Program-made: the position numbers and the translations under genes
Assembly (NCBI GenBank): GCA_942491665.1
Contig: CALOBR010000020.1
Span: 403,923-467,922, forward strand
Direction: 5' to 3'
DNA length: 64,000 nt
Origin: CAVQGZ01 sp942491665
GTDB taxonomy: Bacteria; Actinomycetota; Actinomycetes; Jiangellales; Jiangellaceae
The notes under the pieces: model-generated
What the model was told of the DNA's origin: nothing
Database searches by the model: none
Seen by the model: the letters and a program-made list of their open reading frames with translations, nothing else
Part shown: one piece after another, positions 52,348-59,082 of the stretch
Position numbering within the stretch: the first letter of the stretch is position 1
How the letters are laid out: every line of letters starts with the position of its first letter

Positions 52348-52851
52348 CTACTGCGGGCGCAGGTGCTCGAAGGCAGCCAGGTTGGCCGTCGACTCCCCGC
52401 GCGACAGGCGCCACTCCCACTCGGCCCTGATCGCGGTCGAGAACCCGAGGTCGAGCAACGTGTTGAACGACGAGTCAGCCGTCTCGAGCACCGAGCCGAG
52501 AACGGCATCGATCTCGTCCGCGCTCACGCATGACAGCGGCAGCCGTCCGATCAGGTAGACGTCACCGACCGGGTCGATGGTGAACGCGATGCCCGCGAGT
52601 CGCGCGTTGCGCTCCAGCAGCCAGTGGTGAACCCCGGCGTGGTTCTCGTCGGGGTGCCGTACGACGAAGGCGCTGACCCGCACGCTGTGCTCGCCGACGT
52701 CGAGGGTGGTGGTGGTCTGCCTCTTCTTCTCCCCCGGCAGGTCGACGGTGAACCGTCCGGGGTGCTCCTCGCGCCACTCCAGCCCGGTGCCGTCCAATGC
52801 CTCCACCACCACGGCCATGGCACGTTCGCGTCCGCTCGACATGCGCGACAC
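52348..52851 (-). CDS. YbjN-domain protein
   Basis: The 167-residue protein has the YbjN (type III secretion chaperone-like) fold pattern: LEWREEHPGRFTVDLPGEKKRQTTTTLDVGEHSVRVSAFVVRHPDENHAGVHHWLLERNARLAGIAFTIDPVGDVYLIGRLPL. In mycobacteria the same gene stands between mshA and gpm1, as here. Its function is unknown. Start at 52851 or the ATG at 52836; the mshA stop is 2 bp upstream of the longer start, so they form one unit. Confidence 0.87.
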   Translation of the reverse strand: MSRMSSGRERAMAVVVEALDGTGLEWREEHPGRFTVDLPGEKKRQTTTTLDVGEHSVRVSAFVVRHPDENHAGVHHWLLERNARLAGIAFTIDPVGDVYLIGRLPLSCVSADEIDAVLGSVLETADSSFNTLLDLGFSTAIRAEWEWRLSRGESTANLAAFEHLRPQ

Positions 52852-52852
52852 G

Positions 52853-54171
52853 CTACTGAGCGAGAGTCAGGGACGAGAACAGCTGGCGCTCACGGGCGGC
52901 GCGGGCGTCGACGTAGCAGTCCAGCGTGCCCTGCGCGGTGGCATCCCAGCCGAATCGTCGGGCGTGCAGCCGAGCACCGCGACCGAGCCGCTCGAGCTCG
53001 GCGGGGGCGACGCGAGCAGCCGGCCCAGGCGAGTCCGCCCAGTCGGTCGGGATCGTGCGAGCCGACCAGAAGGCCGGACGAGCCGTCGGCCACCGCCGTA
53101 CGCAACCCGCCCACGCTCGCCGCTACCACCGGCGTCCCACAGGCTTGGGCCTCGGCGGCGACGAGCCCGAACGACTCGTTGCGGGATGGGACGCATGCCA
53201 AGGTGGCGGCTCGATACCAGTCGGCGAGGTCGCGCTGGGACGCCGGCGGCGCGAACCGGACGATGTCGGTGATGCCAAGCTCGAGTGCGAGCTCGCTGAG
53301 GGCCTCGGGGTGCTCCAGCCCACTCCCGCTCGGGCCGCCGACCACAGCCACCACGAGCCGCTCCCGCAGCTCGGGCTGCTCGAGCCACCAGCTGGGCCGC
53401 GGCGTGCAGCAGCAGGTCGGGCGACTTCAGCGGCTGGATACGTCCAGCGAACAGCAGCACCAGGGCGTCCTGAGGCAGCCCCAGCCGTGCACGGGCGGCC
53501 GACTGATCGCCCGGCGAGAACAGGTCAAGGTCGACTCCGGGGGAGACGACCTTGACCTCGTCCTCAGCAGCCCCATACAGATCGTGCAGCTGGCGCGCCT
53601 CGTCCTCGGTGTTGGCGACGAGCCGGTCCGCGGCGTCAACCACCTGCTGCTCACCGATCACGCGAGTTCGCGGCTCCGGGGTATCGCCCATCGCCAGGCT
53701 GGCGTTCTTCACCTTGGCCATCGTGTGCATGGAGTGCACGAGCGGCACCCCCCACCGTTCTGCCGCGAGCGCGCCGACCTGGCCCGACAGCCAGTAGTGG
53801 GAGTGGACGAGGTCGTACCACCCGGGCGGTGCAGCGGCCTCGGCACGCAGGACGCCGCGGGAGAACTCGCACAGCTGCGCGGGCAGCTCGTCCTTGCTCA
53901 AGCCCTGGTAGGGCCCGGCGTCGATGTGTCGGACGAGCACGCCCGGGCTCATCTCGACGACCTCGGGCAGCTGGGACGAGGTCGAGCGGGTGAAGATCTC
54001 CACGGCGGTGCCCGCAGCGGCGAGGCGTCGAGCCACCTCGACGATGTAGACGTTCATGCCGCCTGCGTCGCCGGTGCCGGGCTGGTCGAGCGGCGAGGTG
54101 TGCATGCTGATCATGGCGACGCGGGCCGGGCGCAGGTCACGCCGCGACGGCGCCCTGGTGCCTGGCGTCAT
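52853..54171 (-). CDS. mshA: D-inositol-3-phosphate glycosyltransferase MshA (three or more frame breaks)
   Basis: MshA makes the first glycosidic bond in mycothiol synthesis. The N-terminal domain is intact (MISMHTSPLDQPGTGDAGGMNVYIVEVARRLA, HSHYWLSGQVG, VVSPGVDLDLFSPGD). A one-base excess near 53388 shifts the frame into EQPELRERLVVAVVGGPSGSGLEHP...; this C-terminal domain has the donor-site motif PSRNESFGLVAAEAQACGTPVVAA. Two more breaks near 53003-53030, one at a run of five G, lead to LERLGRGARLHARRFGWDATAQGTLDCYVDA and the stop at 52853. With the breaks corrected the length is about 440 residues, normal for the family. The nature of the breaks suggests sequencing error. Confidence 0.9.
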
Positions 54172-54392
54172 CAGCAGCTCCTCGTTGATTCCAGGGCCCC
54201 CCTTCTGGCGGGGCAGCCACGGTCAGAACCGCGCGACAGTCTGGCGCATTCCCACCACCAGCACGAATCGGGCAAGGGTTGGGCCGCCAGGGCCTCTCCT
54301 GGGCAGGTGCGGGCGCTCGTGCGCAGATATCAAAACGGCAACGCCGACCTGCGCAACTTTGTCTGAGCCGGGGGATGTATGACCATGGGGGC

Positions 54393-55379
54393 GTGATACG
54401 TCGTCGTGGACTACTGCTGCTGGCCGCCGCAGGCGTGATGCTCTCCGGCTGCGGCGCCGTGCAGGACTGGGCCGCCACCGGGCTGGCGGACGAGTCGTCG
54501 GCGCCGGCGGTCGCTGACGAGAGCCAGCAGCCGACGACGACCCCGACCCCCGCCGAGCCGTCGACGACCCCGTCGCCCACACCTTCCCCGACGACCGACC
54601 CGAGCCCGACGCCCACCGCACGCCGACACCCACACCTACGCAAGAGCCGACGGTGGCGCCGGCGGCGTCCGAGCCCGACCCCGAGCCGGAGCCCGAGCCG
54701 GAGCCCGAGCTTGTGGCCGGTCCGGTGATCTGGGGAGTCGGTGCGTCCGGCGACCAGGTGCGCGAGCTGCAGGCCCGGCTCGCGCAGATCCAGTGGTTCA
54801 CCCAAGACCCGACCGGCTACTACGGCGACGTCACCGCCAACGCGGTGTCGGGCTTCCAGGCCAAGCGCGGCTTCCCCGTCGTCGGGTACGTCGACCAGCG
54901 CACCTGGGACCGCATCGTCTCCATGACCACGACCCCGACGCAGGACGAGCTGTTCCCGCCGAGCTGAGCCCGAGCCCGAGGTGGTCGCCGCAGCGGCTCC
55001 CGGCATCGACCCCCGTTGCACGACCGGCCGGGCCATCTGCATCGACAAGTCCCAGAGCGTCGTCCGGTGGGTCGTTGACGGCCAGGTGAAGCTGACGCTG
55101 GACGCACGGTTCGGCTCCGAGTTGCTGCCGACCCGTGAGGGCCAGTTCTCGGTGCAGCGCAAGGTGCGCGACGAGTACTCGCGGCTCTACGACGACGCCC
55201 CGATGCCGCTGGCTGTGTACTTCTCCGGCGGGCAGGCGGTGCACTACTCCCCCGACTTCGTGGCCACCGGCTACAACGGCTCGTCCCACGGCTGCGTGAA
55301 TACCCGTAGCTGGGACGGCATGAGCTACCTGTTCGACTCCGCCCAGATCGGCGACAAGGTGATCGTCTACTGGTCGTGA
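54393..55379 (+). CDS. Lipoprotein L,D-transpeptidase with peptidoglycan-binding domain (two frame breaks)
   Basis: The GTG at 54393 gives a lipoprotein signal (VIRRRGLLLLAAAGVMLSGCG), then a Thr/Pro/Ser-rich linker. The frame changes near 54615-54650 to a linker of Pro-Glu repeats and a PG_binding_1 domain (GDQVRELQARLAQIQWFTQDPTGYYGDVTANAVSGFQAKRGFPVVGYVDQRTWDRI). It changes again near 54960-54980 to AEPEPEVV and the YkuD domain, whose catalytic motif is SSHGCVNTRSWDGM. L,D-transpeptidases make 3-3 cross-links or anchor proteins in peptidoglycan. The exact domain order and repeat-rich break sites suggest a single intact gene with sequencing indels. Confidence 0.85.
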
Positions 55380-55420
55380 CCTCGAGAGCAGCTTCCCCGC
55401 GCGCATGCCGCCCGGGTCGC

Positions 55421-56161
55421 TCAGTCGAGAACGCGCAGACGGACGCGGCGAAAGCCTCGTCCCTTGTTCTCGATCTTGACGACCTCCATGCGCCCGATCT
55501 GCTTCGTGGACGCCACGTGCGTGCCCGCGTCGGCCTGCAGGTCGAGCCCCACGATGTCGACGAGGCGGACGACCTCGAGGTCTTGCGGCAGCAGGTCGGT
55601 GGCCGTGCGCAGCAGCGTCGGGATCGCGTAGGCCTCCTCGCGCGGTAGAACGCTCACCTTGATCGCCCTGTCAGCGACCACTTCGGCGTTGCACGCCTCG
55701 TTCAGCGTGTCCTTGAGCCCGGGCGGCACCTCGGTGAGGTTGAAGTCCATGCGTGCCACGCCCGGCTCCATGTTGCCGCCCGTGACCTGGGCACCGAGGT
55801 CGCGAAAGACGACCCCGCCGAGCAGGTGCAGGGCCGAGTGCGTGCGCATGAGCCAGGTGCGTCGCTCATCGTCCAGGGCCCCGCGTACCGACGTGCCGAC
55901 CGGCGGCACGGGATCGCCTTCCACGGGCACGAGCCGGATGTCGTCGTCCTTGCGCGCACCGGCGATGCGGGTGACGACGCCGCCCCAGAGCAGCACACCC
56001 GCGTCGGGTGGTTGGCCGCCCCCGCCGGGGTAGAACGCAGACCGGTCCAGCACGATGCCGTCCTCGTTCACGTCGAGGACGACCGCGTCCCACTCGCGCA
56101 GCGTCTGGTCGTCGAGCTCGAGCCGGTGGGTGCGACCGCGGTGGTCGTGGCGGGTGGTCAT
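55421..56161 (-). CDS. AlaX-like aminoacyl-tRNA editing hydrolase
   Basis: The 246-residue protein matches the second additional domain (SAD) family: AFYPGGGGQPPDAGVL, then the zinc-binding RTHSALHLLGGVVF (HxxxH), and the later metal site VGLDLQADAGTHVAST. Such free-standing proteins remove serine or glycine from misacylated tRNA-Ala. The usual cysteine before GGTHV is replaced here (ADAGTHV), so zinc ligation may differ. The ATG at 56161 starts MTTRHDHRGRTHRLELDD. It precedes no coupled gene; DUF2516 lies 16 bp upstream. Confidence 0.88.
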   Translation of the reverse strand: MTTRHDHRGRTHRLELDDQTLREWDAVVLDVNEDGIVLDRSAFYPGGGGQPPDAGVLLWGGVVTRIAGARKDDDIRLVPVEGDPVPPVGTSVRGALDDERRTWLMRTHSALHLLGGVVFRDLGAQVTGGNMEPGVARMDFNLTEVPPGLKDTLNEACNAEVVADRAIKVSVLPREEAYAIPTLLRTATDLLPQDLEVVRLVDIVGLDLQADAGTHVASTKQIGRMEVVKIENKGRGFRRVRLRVLD

Positions 56162-56177
56162 CGCGCGCAGCGGTCGG

Positions 56178-56504
56178 CTACCACGGCCCGTACGGACCCA
56201 TGTTCTGCTGCGACCCACCTGCCCGGTACTGCTTGACGGCCGGACGGACGTCCACGAGGTACACCAGAGCGCCGACGACGCCGATGATGTTCAGGAACGA
56301 CAGCGGGTTGATTACGACGATGTTGACAGCGAGAGCGACCCCGGTGATGGCCAGCCAGAGGCCCTTGGTGCGCTTGCCGGCGTAGGGGTACGCCTGGGCG
56401 TCGGTGCGCAGCGCGTCGACGAAGGCAAACCCCTTGATGCCCAGCCCAGCCAGCAGGAGAGCCCACGAGATCAGGCTCTGGACGGTGCCAAACAGCTCAA
56501 GCAT
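56178..56504 (-). CDS. DUF2516 family membrane protein
   Basis: The 108-residue protein starts at ATG 56504 (MLELFGTVQSLISWALLLAGLGIKGFAFVDALRTDAQAYPYAGKRTKGLWLAITGVALAVNIV). It has three hydrophobic helices and the DUF2516 pattern, including AYPYAGKRTKGLW. The C-terminus is Gly/Gln/Pro-rich. In mycobacteria the DUF2516 gene (Rv0476) follows hbhA directly. Here about 1.2 kb including a toxin-antitoxin module separates them. Function unknown. Confidence 0.85.
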   Translation of the reverse strand: MLELFGTVQSLISWALLLAGLGIKGFAFVDALRTDAQAYPYAGKRTKGLWLAITGVALAVNIVVINPLSFLNIIGVVGALVYLVDVRPAVKQYRAGGSQQNMGPYGPW

Positions 56505-56581
56505 GGCCCCAAGGATACGGGCCGCGACGCGCGATTGCCCGTCGCCGGTGACCGCCGACGTCGCACCGATACGCAATCGGG

Positions 56582-56751
56582 GCCCCCGGGAGGTCTTCCC
56601 AGGGGCCCCGATTGCGACCATGATGTGCCTGCCGCCCCCGCCAGGGGTCAGCGCCTACCAGAGGTGGCAAGTCTATCGGGTGAGCCGGCGCGGGGGTCCA
56701 GCGGGCCCGCGCCGGCCCCCAGCTCACGTGCCGAGGGTGTCGGCGGCCTCT
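56582..56751. repeat. 170-bp direct repeat, copy 1
   Basis: It corresponds to 57627-57795 (offset 1044-1045 bp) at roughly 85 percent identity over its length. It contains a hairpin (CCCC-GGGA ... TCCC-GGGG), a CCGCCCCCGCCAGGGGTC block, the hbhA-type terminator, and a decayed copy of the last codons of hbhA (56722-56751). It is the outer copy, beside DUF2516. Confidence 0.85.
56684..56716 (-). terminator. Duplicated hbhA-type terminator
   Basis: GCCGGCGCGGG pairs with CCCGCGCCGGC (11 bp, 11-base loop). Here it lies downstream of the PIN toxin gene and could end that transcript. Confidence 0.65.
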
Positions 56752-56791
56752 GCGGTACCAGGGGACCCCTGAGGACGCTTGTTCGCTCTCC

Positions 56792-57219
56792 TCACGTCGC
56801 GGACGAGCCGACGAGGACGACGCGGTCGCTCGTCCCGATCCGGGCTACGAGCGCCCGGTCTGCCGTGTACAGGGTCGTACCGACCATCTGCGCCAGGCCG
56901 AGGTACACCATGTCGTAGAGGGGGTGTTCGTCGTAGCGCCGCGCGAGATCCCAGGCCCTCACAAGGAGGCCCTGAGTCTCCACGGTCGTCATCGGCAGAC
57001 TCTGGAGTGTCGCGAACGACGCGTCAGCTGCGGCGCCGCTCCAACGCCCCCGTCGTACCCCGGTCAGTAGCGCGTTGGCCACTTCCTGACTCAGCAGCGA
57101 AGGCCCGTGCAGCACCTCACTGCTCGCCACCAGGTCGTCGAGAAGCCGTCCCGCCGGGCCCTTCGGGTCCACCCAGGCGCAACCCAGTCGACAACGACTG
57201 AGGCGTCGACGACGGCCAT
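56792..57219 (-). CDS. vapC: PIN-domain toxin VapC-like (one frameshift)
   Basis: The N-terminus MAVVDASVVVDWVAPG gives the first PIN-domain aspartate. After a one-base frame break near 57168-57178 the protein continues VDPKGPAGRLLDDLVASSEVLHGPSLLSQEVANALLTGVRRGRWSG, with the conserved acidic EVANAL helix, and HPLYDMVYLGLAQMVGTTLYTADRALVARI, which holds the last two acidic residues (YD and TAD). Corrected length is about 142 residues, normal for VapC. VapC toxins cut tRNA or rRNA. The ATG at 57219 overlaps the antitoxin stop. Confidence 0.88.
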
Positions 57220-57517
57220 CAGTGACCGGCGCGGTCGTCGAGAACCAGGTCGGCCGCCGTCGGGCTGCTGGGCCCGTCCGTGGCACCACGGGCTATCGCG
57301 ACGTGATCTCGCCAGGTGGCCAGCGGCATCCGAGGATGCGACGCTTGGTTGCCGACCAGTCGCTCGACGTCCCCCGCGGCACGAGCAGACGATTGGCCCG
57401 CCGCTGAGCAGCACGTCGACCGCTGCGAATCCACCTGCGGATCGTCTCCGGTTCGCGCCCAGCAATCGTCGCAGCCTCCTGCACGTCCACCATGTCAACA
57501 ACACCAACCGCATTCAT
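57219..57517 (-). CDS. Excisionase-type HTH antitoxin of the PIN toxin (one frameshift)
   Basis: The N-terminus VDVQEAATIAGREPETIRRWIRSGR is a MerR/excisionase-type helix-turn-helix. After a break at the GGGG run near 57380 the frame continues DVERLVGNQASHPRMPLATWRDHVAIARGATDGPSSPTAADLVLDDRAGH. The second part would be the flexible toxin-binding tail. The ATG at 57517 is preceded by TATCAT six bases upstream, the pattern of a leaderless actinobacterial promoter, and sits in a palindrome. Its stop overlaps the toxin start. PIN toxins paired with such HTH antitoxins are known in actinobacteria. Confidence 0.75.
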
Positions 57518-57538
57518 GTAGTCATGATACGACTACAT
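57516..57538. promoter_or_regulatory. Operator palindrome at the antitoxin start
   Basis: ATGTAGTC and GACTACAT flank a 7-bp spacer. On the minus strand the -10-like TATCAT lies inside the dyad and the antitoxin ATG (57517) forms its end, so binding of the antitoxin would block its own promoter. Confidence 0.65.
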
Positions 57539-57626
57539 TCGACGGCGCCACCCTTCGGTGGGGTATGGCCACTCCGGGCGGTCGTCGCTCGCTGCCCTTG
57601 CGCCATCGACCGAAACGGGCATCAGA

Positions 57627-57795
57627 GCCCCCGGGAGGTCTTCCCAGGGGCTCCGACCCGACCAAGATGTGCCTACCGCCCCCGCCAGGGGTCAGCGCCT
57701 ACCAGGGGCGGCAGGGCTCATCGGGGTAGCCGGCGCGGGGGTCAGCGGGCCCGCGCCGGCCCCCAGCTCACTTGCCGACGGTCTCGGCGGCCTCT
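57627..57795. repeat. 170-bp direct repeat, copy 2 (hbhA 3' end)
   Basis: This copy contains the real end of hbhA and its terminator. With copy 1 it brackets the PIN-toxin module (56752-57626). Confidence 0.85.
57729..57760 (-). terminator. hbhA terminator
   Basis: The stem GCCGGCGCGGG/CCCGCGCCGGC (11 bp, 10-base loop) begins 7 bp after the hbhA stop codon. Confidence 0.75.
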
Positions 57796-58381
57796 TCGAC
57801 GGCCTCGACGACGGCCTCGGCGGCCTTGCGGGTCGACGTGGCGGCCGACTTGCGGGCCTTGGTCGTCGACGCGGCGGCCTTCTTCGCGGTGGTCTGCGCA
57901 GCCTTGGTCTTGCTGGCAGCGGCCTTGACCTGCTTCTCGGCCTCGACGGTCGCCTCGGAGGTGCGAATCTCGGTGACCAGCTTCTCGCCGCGTGTCGTGT
58001 AGTCGCCGTAGAACTTCTTGGCGTCCTCGACCAGCTCGAGGTACCGGGCGCGCACGTCGGCGGGCAGCGTCTCGACGCGGGCAGCGACGTCCGAGATCAG
58101 CTCGGTGACGTTGTCGCGAACCTCGGTCGGCAGCTCGGTGACGTTCTCCTGGGCGCCGTGCGCGACCGCGAGGTGAGCTGCTCACGAAGGGCGTCGATGC
58201 GCTTGGTCAGGTCCTCACGCAGCGCGGTCGTGCTGGTCTCGACGTCCTTGATGACGCTCTCGACGCGCGTGGGCACGTGACGGGCCTCGTGGACGGCGGC
58301 GTCGGCGACGCCGACGGCGGCGTACACGGGGGTCGGCAGCTCGGCAGGGATACGGGTGGTGACGGTGTCGGTCACGGACAT
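57768..58381 (-). CDS. hbhA: Heparin-binding haemagglutinin-like protein (one frameshift)
   Basis: The corrected protein is about 203 residues, close to the 199 of mycobacterial HbhA. The N-terminal half (MSVTDTVTTRIPAELPTPVYAAVGVADAAVHEARHVPTRVESVIKDVET...) and coiled-coil middle (VRARYLELVEDAKKFYGDYTTRGEKLVTEIR) end in a Lys/Ala-rich tail (KAAASKTKAAQTTAKKAAASTTKARKSAATSTRKA) as in the heparin-binding region. The frame changes near 58165-58180 between LREQLT and AHGAQENVTEL. HbhA is a surface adhesin in mycobacteria; elsewhere such proteins are lipid-droplet or membrane-associated. It is 2 bp downstream of its HTH neighbour gene. Confidence 0.87.
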
Positions 58382-58383
58382 GG

Positions 58384-58842
58384 TTACTCCTTCTTGCCTG
58401 CGTGCCCGTCGGGCACGTCGGTCGGTTGCGCGCCGTCGTCGGCGCTGGACGGGGTCTCGCTCGCGGGCACGCTCGCGGCGTCGCCCGGCTCGGTCAGGGC
58501 CCGGTTCTGCTCGACGAAGGCGCCGTAGATGTCGAGCAGCGTCTGCCGCTGGCGAGAGGTGAGCACCGGGTCGGCGTGGATCGAGGCCACGACCTGGGGC
58601 AGCTGTGCCGAGTCGTCGTCGAGCAGTCCGGCCCGCACGTACACGTGCTCGGCCGAGATCTGCAGGGCGGCGGCGATCTTGTTCAGCACCTCGGCGGACG
58701 GCTTGCGCAGCCCGCGCTCCACCTGCGACAGATACGGGTTGCTCACCCCGGCCTGCTCCGCCAGCTGGCGCAGCGAGAGCTGGGCCACCTTGCGCTGGTC
58801 GCGCAGGTACTCGCCAAGAGAGGCGACCCGGGATGTGCTCAC
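58384..58842 (-). CDS. XRE-type HTH regulator upstream of hbhA
   Basis: The 152-residue protein has an N-terminal HTH_3 domain (LGEYLRDQRKVAQLSLRQLAEQAGVSNPYLSQVERGLRKPSAEVLNKIAAALQIS), a middle helical part (TSRQRQTLLDIYGAFVEQNRAL), and an unstructured acidic tail. The position directly before hbhA matches Rv0474 of M. tuberculosis. It probably controls its own operon. A 26-bp near-perfect inverted repeat at 58854-58879, just before the start, is a likely operator. Confidence 0.92.
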   Translation of the reverse strand: MSTSRVASLGEYLRDQRKVAQLSLRQLAEQAGVSNPYLSQVERGLRKPSAEVLNKIAAALQISAEHVYVRAGLLDDDSAQLPQVVASIHADPVLTSRQRQTLLDIYGAFVEQNRALTEPGDAASVPASETPSSADDGAQPTDVPDGHAGKKE

Positions 58843-58853
58843 ACCACAAGTAT

Positions 58854-58879
58854 GCTTGCTCTTGCTAGCAAACGCAAGC
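58854..58879. promoter_or_regulatory. Inverted repeat, probable operator of the HTH regulator
   Basis: GCTTGCTCTTGCT and AGCAAACGCAAGC form a 26-bp dyad with two mismatches, centred on the perfect TTGCTAGCAA. It begins 12 bp upstream of the regulator start. A CATACT hexamer on the minus strand next to it could be the -10. Confidence 0.6.
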
Positions 58880-59082
58880 CTTGGTCGCTCCCAATGACGC
58901 GATTTCTCAACTGTGGTTGACGATCATGCAGGTCACGCTGCTTGCTGAGGACGGCAGGAACACGTCAGAACCTGTCGCGGAGCGCGTGTCGGCGTGTCGC
59001 CATCTACCGTGGGCTCCACGACGAACCCGACAGCCGAACCCAGCGGGTGCGAGCCGGCATCCCCGACCCAACGGTGAGGTCC

